DNA of 8,101 nt from Actinomycetales bacterium (GCA_012514545.1 JAAZAC010000006.1:1-8101), one strand, 5' to 3'. Counted from the stretch's first letter, positions 1-6,486 are shown. The notes: a model not told the origin generated them from the letters alone. Numbers and translations are program-made.

Positions 1-9
1 GAGCCCTGA
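1..9 (+). CDS. 3' end of an upstream gene, possibly glp/moeA (partial)
   Basis: A reading frame would end in the TGA at 7-9, which overlaps the ATG of the next gene as TGATG, the usual junction of translationally coupled genes. Only two codons (Glu-Pro) are visible, so the product cannot be read. In related actinobacteria the gene before rimJ-glpR is usually a MoeA-like protein (Glp), so that is the inferred identity. The claim rests on context alone. Confidence 0.3.
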   Translation, partial: EP

Positions 10-701
10 TGGCGCGGGGCTGGCCGGCGGTCCTGCGCGAGGACGACGTCGTCCTGCGGCCGCTGCGCCGGGCCGACGGGCCGGCCTGGCTCGCCCTGCG
101 CGCGCGGAACGAGGCGTGGCTGCGGCCCTGGGAGGCGACGTCCCCGGAGCCGCCGCGCGGGCCGGCGCCCACCTTCGGCGCGTACGTGCGCAACCTGCGC
201 CGCCTCGCCCGCCAGGGGCAGTGCCTTCCGTTCGCGATCGAGTACCGGGGCGAGCTCGTCGGCCAGCTCACGGTCGCCACGATCGTGCGCGGCTCCCTGT
301 GCTCGGCGAGCGTCGGGTACTGGGTGAGCGAGCACGTCGCGGGGCGCGGCATCGCGCCGACCGCCGTCGCGCTCGCCGTCGACCACTGCCTCGGCCCGGT
401 CGGCCTGCACCGGGTGGAGGTCGCCATCCGGCCGGAGAACGCGGCGAGCCTGCGCGTCGTCGCCAAGCTCGGGCTCCGCGAGGAGGGCCTGCGCGAGCGG
501 TACCTGCACATCCAGGGCGAGTGGCGCGACCACCGCACGTTCGCGGTCACCGCGGAGGAGGTCCCGGACGGGCTCGTCGCCCGCTGGCGGGCCGCCCGGG
601 CCGCCGGTGCGCCGCCGCCGGCGCCCGGGCGCGCATCGGGCAAGACACGCCGCACGCGGTCCACCGACCCGCCCGCGCCGCCACCTACCGTCGTGACGTG
701 A
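9..701 (+). CDS. rimJ: GNAT-family N-acetyltransferase, RimJ/RimL type
   Basis: This 230-residue protein is a GCN5-related acetyltransferase of the RimJ/RimL class, which transfers acetyl from acetyl-CoA to the N-terminal amine of ribosomal proteins or to similar substrates. The N-terminus (VVLRPLRRADGPAW, about residues 14-27) is the usual first strand and helix. The acetyl-CoA pyrophosphate loop is at about 107-117 (VAGRGIAPTA, with G112-R113-G114), after the strand SVGYWV. The segment VEVAIRPENAASLRVVAKLGL followed by GLRERYLHIQGEWRDH is the family signature for the cofactor and C-terminal strands. Residues from about 195 on form a Pro/Ala/Arg-rich tail that is probably disordered and not part of the fold. 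The ATG overlaps an upstream stop (TGATG), and its own TGA overlaps the GTG of glpR by 4 bases (GTGA), so coupled translation is likely. The true substrate is unknown; the symbol follows the syntenic mycobacterial gene. Confidence 0.85.
   Translation: MARGWPAVLREDDVVLRPLRRADGPAWLALRARNEAWLRPWEATSPEPPRGPAPTFGAYVRNLRRLARQGQCLPFAIEYRGELVGQLTVATIVRGSLCSASVGYWVSEHVAGRGIAPTAVALAVDHCLGPVGLHRVEVAIRPENAASLRVVAKLGLREEGLRERYLHIQGEWRDHRTFAVTAEEVPDGLVARWRAARAAGAPPPAPGRASGKTRRTRSTDPPAPPPTVVT
686..691 (+). promoter_or_regulatory. Candidate -10 element for a leaderless glpR transcript
   Basis: TACCGT fits the TANNNT consensus and lies 6 bases before the GTG at 698, inside the last codons of the acetyltransferase gene. 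No Shine-Dalgarno precedes the GTG, and no clear -35 box is visible. The spacing matches that seen before pncA. If active, glpR would have its own start site and would not depend only on read-through from upstream. Confidence 0.4.
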
Positions 702-1624
702 GCCAGACCGCCGGCCTCCTCCTGGTGGCCATGGCGGCCCTGTGGATCGCATACCTGGTGCCGCACCGGCTGCGGTACCGCCAACAGCTCGCGGAGAGCC
801 GGACCGACGACAGGTTCTCCGAGCGGCTGCGGGTGGTGCGGGTCGCCGCGGGACCGGGCGCACGGCCCGAGCGGCAGGACGCCGCTTCGGGAGGGCGGGT
901 GCTCCTGCACCCGCCGCGACGAGGAGGTGGCGCAGTGGACCGGCCGCACCGGCCAGCCGACAGGCTCCTGGCCGACGCCGTACGACGGACCGCGGCGGAG
1001 CGCGCCGCCCGCGCGGCCTACCTCGCCCGCCGGCGCGCCGCGGCCCGGCGCCGCGCCGTCCTCGCCGGCCTGCTCCTCGTGGCGACGGCGGCCGGCTGGG
1101 TCGCCGTCGCGGGCGGGGCGCTGCTCGCCGCCGGGGTCGCGCCGTCCGTCCTGCTCGCGTCCGTGCTCGTCCTCGGCCGCCGCGCCGTGATCGCGGGTCG
1201 GCGGGCCGACGCCGCGTGGGCGGCGGGGGCGCCGCAGCGGGCGGCGACGCCGCGCTCCACCCGCGAGCCCACCGCCGTCGGGCACGCCCGGCGGCCCTCG
1301 GACGCGACCACGGAGGTCCTCGCCCGGGTCGCGGCCGAGCTGGAGGAGGTGCCCGTCCCGCCCGTCGGGGAGGCCGTCGACGAGACCGACGAGACAGCCG
1401 ACGCCGCCGACGACGGGCCGACCTGGGAGCCCGTCCCCGTGCCGCGGCCCGCGTACGCGCTCAAGCCGGCCGTGCGGCGGCCGGAGCCCGCGCCCCTCGT
1501 GCTCGACGAGCGGCCCGTCGCCGAGACGGCCGCGGACGCCGACGCCGGGGCCCCGGCCGAGCCCGCCGCGGCGGCGTTCGACCTCGACGCGGTGCTCGCC
1601 CGGCGCCGCGCCGCGGGGGCCTGA
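698..1624 (+). CDS. glpR: GlpR/SepX-type membrane protein, probable cell-division factor
   Basis: This 308-residue protein has one membrane segment at residues 5-21 followed by a basic patch and the stretch ESRTDDRFSERLRVVR (33-48), which is typical of the family. Two further helices lie at about 120-140 and 141-160, and the rest is an acidic, Pro/Ala-rich tail. The tail carries the motif WEPVPVPRPAY..KP at 243-257, which I recognise from GlpR relatives, and ends in FDLDAVLARRRAAG. From the literature as I recall it, GlpR in Corynebacterium is the membrane receptor for the gephyrin-like Glp, and SepX in Streptomyces is a septal protein; both act in division and polar growth. The position directly after rimJ, with glp expected upstream, supports this. 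The GTG at 698 is chosen because it overlaps the previous stop by 4 bases and puts the first helix at the N-terminus. A longer in-frame extension back to 116 merely shadows the acetyltransferase. The family call rests on topology, motifs and context. Confidence 0.75.
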   Translation: MSQTAGLLLVAMAALWIAYLVPHRLRYRQQLAESRTDDRFSERLRVVRVAAGPGARPERQDAASGGRVLLHPPRRGGGAVDRPHRPADRLLADAVRRTAAERAARAAYLARRRAAARRRAVLAGLLLVATAAGWVAVAGGALLAAGVAPSVLLASVLVLGRRAVIAGRRADAAWAAGAPQRAATPRSTREPTAVGHARRPSDATTEVLARVAAELEEVPVPPVGEAVDETDETADAADDGPTWEPVPVPRPAYALKPAVRRPEPAPLVLDERPVAETAADADAGAPAEPAAAAFDLDAVLARRRAAGA

Positions 1625-1663
1625 GCGGACCGTCCGCGAGTCCCGGCCGGCACCGCGTCGCGG

Positions 1664-1694
1664 TTCGGAGCACCCGCCGCGCTGGTGCTACCCT
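1664..1694 (+). promoter_or_regulatory. Candidate promoter of tRNA-Ala
   Basis: The -10-like hexamer TACCCT is at 1689-1694, within GCTACCCTGG, a close match to the GCTAGCCTGG found before the hexosaminidase and rsmI. A weak -35-like TTCGGA is at 1664-1669, with a 19-base spacer that is slightly long. Transcription would begin near 1701, giving a short 5' leader for RNase P to remove before the mature end at 1709. Confidence 0.45.
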
Positions 1695-1708
1695 GGTTCC
1701 CGCTTCAC

Positions 1709-1784
<76 letters not shown>

Positions 1785-1789
1785 GGGCC

Positions 1790-1826
1790 ACGTCCCGCGA
1801 CCGGGTGTCGCGGGACGTCGTCGTTT
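1790..1826 (+). terminator. Intrinsic terminator of tRNA-Ala
   Basis: A perfect 11-base stem, ACGTCCCGCGA (1790-1800) with TCGCGGGACGT (1808-1818), encloses the 7-base loop CCGGGTG. It is followed by CGTCGTTT, a weak T-rich run of the kind common in GC-rich actinobacteria. It begins 5 bases after the tRNA CCA end and lies before the hexosaminidase promoter, so it should end the tRNA transcript. Confidence 0.75.
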
Positions 1827-1855
1827 CCGGGCACCCGCGCGGACCGGCGGCTCGC

Positions 1856-1861
1856 TAGCCT
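1856..1861 (+). promoter_or_regulatory. Candidate -10 element of the hexosaminidase gene
   Basis: TAGCCT sits in GCTAGCCTGGCGC (1854-1866), a 13-base stretch repeated exactly at 5025-5037 before rsmI. Transcription would start near 1868 and give a leader of about 30 bases. No clear -35 box is visible. Confidence 0.45.
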
Positions 1862-1884
1862 GGCGCCGAGCAGGGGGCTCGGCT

Positions 1885-1890
1885 GGAGGG
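1885..1890 (+). promoter_or_regulatory. Ribosome binding site of the hexosaminidase gene
   Basis: GGAGGG ends 7 bases before the GTG at 1898. This is the strongest Shine-Dalgarno in the window and it decides the start codon. Confidence 0.75.
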
Positions 1891-1897
1891 CGGGTTC

Positions 1898-3376
1898 GTG
1901 GCTGGTGTCCCCATCCTCCCCGCACCGGTGCGGGGGGAGCGGCGCGCAGGGCGCCCCTTCCTCGTGGACGCCACGACGCGGGTCGTCGTCGCCGAGGAGC
2001 CCGAGGCCGTCTGCGCGGCGGTGCTGCTCGCCCACCGGATCGGGCGGGCCGCGGGCGGTCCCGTCCCCGTCGGGCACCGGGACGACGGCGAGCCCGGGGC
2101 CGTCGTCCTGCGCCTCGCCGAGCCGGGCGGCCTCCCCCTGCCGCCCGGGCTCGCCCCGGACCTCGCCGCCGAGGCCTACCGGGTCGAGGTCGACCACGCG
2201 CGCGTCGTCGTGACGGCCGCCGAGCCGGTCGGCCTCCTGCGGGGGCTGGCCGCGCTCGACCAGGTCGCCGTGCCCGTGCAGGGCGGCCTCGCGGTGCCGT
2301 CCTGCGCGGTGCTCGACCACCCGCGGTTCGCGTGGCGCGGGCTGTGCCTCGACGTCGCGCGGCACTGGTTCGCGCCCGAGACGCTGCGCGACGTCGTCCT
2401 GCTCCTCGCCTCGCTGCGGATGAACACCCTGCACCTGCACCTCACCGACGACCAGGGCTGGCGCATCGAGACGCCCTCGCGGCCGCGGCTCACCGAGGTC
2501 GCCGCGGCGACCTCCGTCGGCGGCGACCCGGGCGGCTTCCTGTCCCGCCCGGAGTACGCGGCGCTCGTCGTGTTCGCCGCCGCGCACGGCGTGACGGTCG
2601 TGCCCGAGATCGACGTGCCCGGGCACGTCAACGCCGCGCTGCACGCCTACGGCAGCCTCACGCCGTCGGGCGAGCCCCGGCCGCCCTACACGGGCGTCGG
2701 CGTCGGCTTCTCCCGGCTGCACGCCGAGGTCGCCGACACGCTGCCCTTCCTCACCGACGTCCTCGGCGACGTCGCGGCGGTGACCCCGGGGCCCTACGTG
2801 CACATCGGCGGCGACGAGGCGCTGACCATGCACGCGGCCGAGTACGACCAGCTCGTCGGGCACGCGGCCGGCGTCGTCGTCGGGGCCGGCAAGACCGTCG
2901 TCGCGTGGCAGGAGGCCGCGCGCGCCCGCCTGCCGGCCGGGTCGATCGTGCAGTACTGGGACGAGCAGACGGCGCCCGACGCCGTGCTGGCGGCGGTCCG
3001 CGACGGCGCCCGGGTGCTGCTCTCCCCGGCGGGGCGCGCGTACCTCGACACGCGGTACGACCGCGAGTGCCCCGTGGGCAGCGAGTGGTCCGGCCGGATC
3101 GGGCTGCGCGCCTGCTACGAGTGGGAGCCCGCCGACGTTCTCGCGCTGCCCGACGAGGACGTCGTCGGGGTCGAGGCGGCCATCTGGACGGAGACCGTGG
3201 CCACGCCGCGCGACCTGTTCTGGCTGCTGCTCCCGCGGCTCGCCGCGATCGCCGAGGTCGCGTGGTCCGCGCCGGAGCGGCGGGGATGGCCCGACTTCGA
3301 GCGGCGGCTGCGCGGCCTCACCGCGCGCTGGGACCTCGCCGGCGTGCCCTGGTACCGGCCCGGCCTCGAGACCTGA
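1898..3376 (+). CDS. Beta-N-acetylhexosaminidase, glycoside hydrolase family 20
   Basis: This 492-residue enzyme should remove terminal beta-linked GlcNAc or GalNAc by substrate-assisted catalysis. An N-terminal GH20b-like domain (about residues 20-135) leads into the TIM barrel at RFAWRGLCLDVARHWF, where R147 is the expected sugar-binding arginine. Other signatures are HLHLTDDQGWRIE, VVPEIDVPGHVNAAL and the catalytic pair D306-E307 in HIGGDEA, where Asp orients the substrate acetamido group and Glu is the acid/base. The tryptophans of QYWDEQ and AAIWTET fit the usual binding pocket. The N-terminus (MAGVPILPAPVRGER) shows neither signal peptide nor lipobox, so the enzyme is probably cytoplasmic and may act on imported chitooligosaccharides or cell-wall GlcNAc fragments. 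The GTG start is fixed by a good ribosome binding site. The gene appears to be a single unit: a terminator lies upstream, and the opposing pmt stop codon is 3 bases downstream. The exact substrate cannot be read from sequence. Confidence 0.92.
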   Translation: MAGVPILPAPVRGERRAGRPFLVDATTRVVVAEEPEAVCAAVLLAHRIGRAAGGPVPVGHRDDGEPGAVVLRLAEPGGLPLPPGLAPDLAAEAYRVEVDHARVVVTAAEPVGLLRGLAALDQVAVPVQGGLAVPSCAVLDHPRFAWRGLCLDVARHWFAPETLRDVVLLLASLRMNTLHLHLTDDQGWRIETPSRPRLTEVAAATSVGGDPGGFLSRPEYAALVVFAAAHGVTVVPEIDVPGHVNAALHAYGSLTPSGEPRPPYTGVGVGFSRLHAEVADTLPFLTDVLGDVAAVTPGPYVHIGGDEALTMHAAEYDQLVGHAAGVVVGAGKTVVAWQEAARARLPAGSIVQYWDEQTAPDAVLAAVRDGARVLLSPAGRAYLDTRYDRECPVGSEWSGRIGLRACYEWEPADVLALPDEDVVGVEAAIWTETVATPRDLFWLLLPRLAAIAEVAWSAPERRGWPDFERRLRGLTARWDLAGVPWYRPGLET

Positions 3377-3379
3377 GGC

Positions 3380-4996
3380 CTACACCCAGCTGGGCAGCCA
3401 CTGGCGCAGCTGCCACTGCCGGAAGGGGATCGTCTCCGCCGTCCACACGGGCAGGAAGAACACCGTCGCCGCGACGACGAGCACGCCCGCGGTGACGAGG
3501 CCCGTCACCACCCACCGTCGGCGCACCTCGTCGTCGCGCGACCAGTGCCACAGCGCGCCCGCCGCCCAGGCGAGGACGAGGGCGACGAACGGCAGGAGGG
3601 CCACCGCGTAGAACGTGAAGATCGAGCGGTCCGGGTACGCCAGCCACGGCAGCCAGCCCGCCGCGATCGCGACGACCGGGGCGAGCGGCGTCGTCGTGCG
3701 CCGGCGCAGCAGCAGCCAGACGGCGGCGACGAGCGCGGCCACGCCGAACCACCAGATGAACGGGTTGCCGAGCGACGTGATCGCCTGGCTGCAGCGCTCG
3801 GCGCCGCACAGCTGCTCGGGCGGCTCGGGCGACTGGTAGTAGAACGAGGTCGGCCGCAGCTGCAGGAGCCAGCCCAGGGGGTTCGACCGGTAGTTGTGCT
3901 CGGCGGTGAGCGTCGTGTGGAAGTGCCACATCTGGCCGTGGTAGTGCCACCACGACGCGATGGCGTCCGTGAACGCCGTGCCGCCGGGGCGCCCGGCGGC
4001 CCACCCGCGGCCGTACGAGCCGGGCGTGGCGAACCACGACGCCCACGACGCGGCGTACACGGCCGCCGCCACGCCGACGAGCGAGGCGAACGCGGCGGGC
4101 GCGTCGCGCAGCAGGGCGCCCTGCCACCAGCGCCGGAGGCCCGCCCGGTACCGTGCCGCCGCGTCCCAGCCCACCGAGAGGAGGCCGAACGCGGCGAGGA
4201 ACCACAGCGCCGACCACTTGGTGCCGACGGCGAGGCCGAGCAGGACGCCCGCCCAGAGGCGCCACGGCCGCCGGCCGAGTCCCGGGCCCAGGCCGCCGCC
4301 GACGTCGGGGGCCGGGGCGGCGTCGGGGGCCGGGGCGGGGTCGGCGTCGGGCTCCGCTCGGGTGCCGGGTGGTCGCAGGCGCGCGGCGAGGGTCGCGGCC
4401 GCCTGGTCCCGGTCGACGAGGAGCGCCGCGAAGCCCGCGACGACGAGCATCGCCATGATCCCGTCGAGCAGCGCGGTGCGGGACATCGTGATGCCGAGCC
4501 CGTCGAGCGCCACGAGCAGCCCGGCGAGCGCGCCCAGCGCCGTCGAGCGCAGGAGGCGCCGGCCCGCGCGCACGACGAGCAGCACCATGAGCACGCCCGC
4601 GAGCGCCGTCCCGATCCGCCAGCCGACGCGGTCGTCCGCACCCAGGAGCCGCATGCCGAGCCCGATCACCCACTTGCCGACCTGGGGGTGCACGACGAAC
4701 GCCGGCTTCTCCAGGAACGAGTAGGTGAACCCGGCCTCGAAGTCGGGGTTGGGCTCCTCCGGCCACTGCGCCTCGTAGCCGAGCGTGACGAGCGTCCAGC
4801 CGTCCTTGACGTAGTACGTCTCGTCGAAGACCAGCGGGAACGGCCGGTGCAGGTTCGGCAGCCGCAGGGCCGCCGCGACAGCGGTCACCGCCAGCGTCAC
4901 CGGCCAGCCGTTCGCCCGCTCGAGCCACGCGAGCGGGCGCCGGGGGGCCGCCGGCGCCGGGGGGCTCGGCGTCGCGGCGGTGGTCACGCGGGTCAT
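3380..4996 (-). CDS. pmt: Protein O-mannosyltransferase (dolichyl/polyprenyl-phosphate-mannose-protein type)
   Basis: This is a multi-spanning membrane protein of 538 residues, similar in length to M. tuberculosis Pmt (Rv1002c, about 500). It transfers mannose from polyprenyl-phosphate-mannose to Ser/Thr of proteins as they are exported by Sec. After a Pro/Ala-rich start, the first helix is at about 31-46. The first external loop holds the catalytic D58-E59 in FDETYYVKDGWTL and, later, HPQVGK at 103-108. Further family marks are GTKWSALW, the HYHGQMWHFHTTL loop and FYYQSPEP..GNPFIWW before the C-terminal four-helix PMT domain. A Pro/Ala/Asp-rich insert near residues 215-240 lies between two helices and is encoded partly by a short tandem repeat. 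The gene ends 3 bases from the hexosaminidase stop and diverges from rsmI, as in mycobacteria. The ATG at 4996 is one start; a GTG at 4987 (535 residues) may be the real one, because a -10-like TACGAT lies 7 bases before it and overlaps the ATG. Confidence 0.92.
   Translation of the reverse strand: MTRVTTAATPSPPAPAAPRRPLAWLERANGWPVTLAVTAVAAALRLPNLHRPFPLVFDETYYVKDGWTLVTLGYEAQWPEEPNPDFEAGFTYSFLEKPAFVVHPQVGKWVIGLGMRLLGADDRVGWRIGTALAGVLMVLLVVRAGRRLLRSTALGALAGLLVALDGLGITMSRTALLDGIMAMLVVAGFAALLVDRDQAAATLAARLRPPGTRAEPDADPAPAPDAAPAPDVGGGLGPGLGRRPWRLWAGVLLGLAVGTKWSALWFLAAFGLLSVGWDAAARYRAGLRRWWQGALLRDAPAAFASLVGVAAAVYAASWASWFATPGSYGRGWAAGRPGGTAFTDAIASWWHYHGQMWHFHTTLTAEHNYRSNPLGWLLQLRPTSFYYQSPEPPEQLCGAERCSQAITSLGNPFIWWFGVAALVAAVWLLLRRRTTTPLAPVVAIAAGWLPWLAYPDRSIFTFYAVALLPFVALVLAWAAGALWHWSRDDEVRRRWVVTGLVTAGVLVVAATVFFLPVWTAETIPFRQWQLRQWLPSWV
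4303..4338 (-). repeat. Two exact 18-base tandem copies inside pmt
   Basis: The plus-strand unit CGTCGGGGGCCGGGGCGG occurs at 4303-4320 and again at 4321-4338 without mismatch. Related but degenerate sequence continues to about 4351. The length is a multiple of three, so the pmt frame is kept. On the minus strand it encodes a Pro/Ala/Asp-rich run (about residues 220-232) in a loop between membrane helices. Confidence 0.85.
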
Positions 4997-5000
4997 CGTA
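4995..5000 (-). promoter_or_regulatory. Candidate -10 element of pmt
   Basis: On the minus strand TACGAT is followed by 7 bases and then GTG at 4987. This is the same geometry as TAGCCT-7-ATG at the divergent rsmI gene. The hexamer overlaps the upstream ATG at 4996, so if it is the promoter the mRNA would be leaderless from the GTG. No -35 box or Shine-Dalgarno is evident. Confidence 0.4.
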
Positions 5001-5026
5001 GGGCCGGGGCGGGCCCCGCCGAGGGC

Positions 5027-5032
5027 TAGCCT
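5027..5032 (+). promoter_or_regulatory. Candidate -10 element of rsmI (leaderless)
   Basis: TAGCCT lies 7 bases before the ATG at 5040, which places the expected transcription start at or next to the A of the start codon. There is no Shine-Dalgarno at a usable distance. The surrounding GCTAGCCTGGCGC is identical to 1854-1866 before the hexosaminidase. Confidence 0.55.
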
Positions 5033-5039
5033 GGCGCGC

Positions 5040-5879
5040 ATGAGCTCCGGGCGCGTCGTGCTGGCGGCCACGCCCATCGGCAACGTCGCGGACGCGTCGC
5101 CCCGGCTCGTCGCGGCGCTCGCGGAGGCCGACGTCGTCGCCGCCGAGGACACCCGGCGCCTGCTCGCGCTCGCGCGGCGGCTGGGGGTGAGCCCGCGCCG
5201 CGTCGTGAGCCACCACGAGCACAACGAGGCCGAGCGCGTCGAGGAGCTGCTCGCCGTCGTCCGCGACGGCGGGACCGTGCTCGTCGTGTCCGACGCCGGG
5301 ATGCCGGCGGTCTCCGACCCGGGCTTCGCGCTCGTGCGGGCGGCGGCGGCCGAGGGGCTGACGGTCACGGTCGTGCCCGGGCCGAGCGCCGTGCTGGCCG
5401 CGCTCGCCGTGTCGGGGCTGCCCACCGACCGGTTCACGTTCGAGGGCTTCCTGCCGCGCCGGGCGGGGGAGCGGGCCCGGGCGGTCGCCGCGCTCGCGGG
5501 CGAGCGGCGGACCATGGTCTTCTTCGAGGCGCCGCACCGCCTCGCGCCGGCCCTCGCCGCGCTCGCGGAGGGCCTCGGCGCCGACCGGCCGGCCGCCGTC
5601 TGCCGCGAGCTGACGAAGACCTACGAGGAGGTCCGGCGCGGCACCCTCGGCGAGCTCGCGGCCTGGGCGGCGGACGGGCACGTGCGGGGGGAGGTCGCCG
5701 TCGTCGTCGGCGGGGCGCCCGACCAGGGACCGCCCGCGGTGGACGACCTCGTCGCCGAGGTGCTGGCCCGCGCGGACGCGGGCGAGCGCCTCAAGGACGC
5801 GGCGGCCGCCGTCGCGGCGGCGACCGGCGCGGCCAAGCGCGCGCTGTACGAGGCCGCGCTCGCCCGCCGGCGCGGCTGA
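5040..5879 (+). CDS. rsmI: 16S rRNA (cytidine(1402)-2'-O)-methyltransferase RsmI
   Basis: This 279-residue protein uses S-adenosylmethionine to methylate the 2'-O of C1402 in the decoding centre of 16S rRNA. It shows the SAM-dependent tetrapyrrole-methylase-like fold in order: ATPIGN at 10-15, EDTR at 36-39, SHHEHNE, the hallmark SDAGMPAVSDPG at 84-95, VVPGPSA at 111-117 followed by GLPTDRFTFEGFLPRR, and FFEAPHRL. The C-terminal segment, with GELAAW and AKRALYEAAL, matches the small domain of the family. The length is normal for RsmI. The start follows a -10-like hexamer with 7-base spacing and no ribosome binding site, so the mRNA is probably leaderless. It diverges from pmt, the arrangement known from mycobacteria, and its stop is one base from the opposing pncA stop. 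Confidence 0.95.
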   Translation: MSSGRVVLAATPIGNVADASPRLVAALAEADVVAAEDTRRLLALARRLGVSPRRVVSHHEHNEAERVEELLAVVRDGGTVLVVSDAGMPAVSDPGFALVRAAAAEGLTVTVVPGPSAVLAALAVSGLPTDRFTFEGFLPRRAGERARAVAALAGERRTMVFFEAPHRLAPALAALAEGLGADRPAAVCRELTKTYEEVRRGTLGELAAWAADGHVRGEVAVVVGGAPDQGPPAVDDLVAEVLARADAGERLKDAAAAVAAATGAAKRALYEAALARRRG

Positions 5880-5880
5880 C

Positions 5881-6480
5881 TCAGGCGGCCTCGGCGGAGG
5901 GGACGAGCTCGACGCCCGCGGCGGCCATCTCCTCGCGCGCGGCCGCCCCGAGCTCGGGCGAGACCGGCACGGTGAGGTCGGTGAGCACGCGCGTGCGCAG
6001 TCCCATCCCGAGCGCGTCGAGGGCCGTGGCCCGCACGCAGTGCGACTCGGCGATGCCGACGACGTCGACGTCGGTGATGCCCGCCTCGCGCAGGATCGTG
6101 GCGAGGTCACGGCCCGCCTCGTCGGTGCCCTCGAAGCCCGAGTAGGCGGCCTGGTAGGCGCCCTTGCGGACGCTCGCGTCGGGCCGCAGGTCGGCGAGGG
6201 CCGGGTGCAGCTCGGCCTCGGGCGTGCCCGCGACGCCGTGCGGCGGCCACGTGTCCACGTAGTCCGGGGTGTCGCTGAAGTGCGGCCCCGGGTCGATGTG
6301 CCAGTCCTGCGTGGTCGCGACGAGCGCGTACGCGTCGCGGCGCTCGGCGGCGAACCGGGCGATCGCCTCGGCGACGGCGTTCCCGCCCGCCACCGGGAGC
6401 GCGCCGCCCTCGCAGAAGGTGGGCTGCACGTCGACGACGAGCAGGGCCCTGCGGCGGTCGGTGGTCGGCGAGGTGTCCAT
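5881..6480 (-). CDS. pncA: Nicotinamidase (pyrazinamidase) PncA
   Basis: This 199-residue cytoplasmic enzyme of the isochorismatase-like hydrolase fold deamidates nicotinamide to nicotinate, feeding the Preiss-Handler NAD salvage route. It is very close in pattern to M. tuberculosis PncA. The catalytic triad is D17 (VVDVQ), K106 (RKGAY) and C148 (SHCVRAT). The metal ligands are D59, H61 and H67 in DWHIDPGPHF plus H81 in WPPHGVAGTP. All keep the mycobacterial spacing with a constant shift of 9-10 residues. The cis-peptide region VVGIAESH carries Ser where the mycobacterial protein has Asp (ATDHC). A longer in-frame ORF upstream runs into the neighbouring gene and is not supported. The ATG at 6480 lies 6 bases after a -10-like TACCCT, with no ribosome binding site. 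It is the only NAD-related gene visible here and stands alone between two opposing neighbours. Confidence 0.94.
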   Translation of the reverse strand: MDTSPTTDRRRALLVVDVQPTFCEGGALPVAGGNAVAEAIARFAAERRDAYALVATTQDWHIDPGPHFSDTPDYVDTWPPHGVAGTPEAELHPALADLRPDASVRKGAYQAAYSGFEGTDEAGRDLATILREAGITDVDVVGIAESHCVRATALDALGMGLRTRVLTDLTVPVSPELGAAAREEMAAAGVELVPSAEAA

Positions 6481-6486
6481 GCCACG

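Noticed and set aside
116..697. Upstream extension of the glpR reading frame
   Set aside because: It lies in another frame of the acetyltransferase gene and would bury the first membrane helix behind about 194 low-complexity residues. The GTG at 698 gives the family topology.
1625..1637. Palindrome GCGGAC-C-GTCCGC just after the glpR stop
   Set aside because: The one-base centre makes a poor hairpin and no T-run follows, so I do not call it a terminator. It could be an operator, but nothing else supports that.
3545..5029. Long open frame on the plus strand opposite pmt
   Set aside because: Its translation is a low-complexity Arg/Glu/Pro string, while the opposite strand encodes a clear mannosyltransferase.
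3318..6485. A 1055-codon open frame on the minus strand spanning four genes
   Set aside because: It runs antisense or out of frame through the hexosaminidase, pmt, rsmI and pncA, all of which are supported by family motifs. The translation is Arg/Pro/Ala-rich noise, typical of GC-rich DNA where stops are rare.
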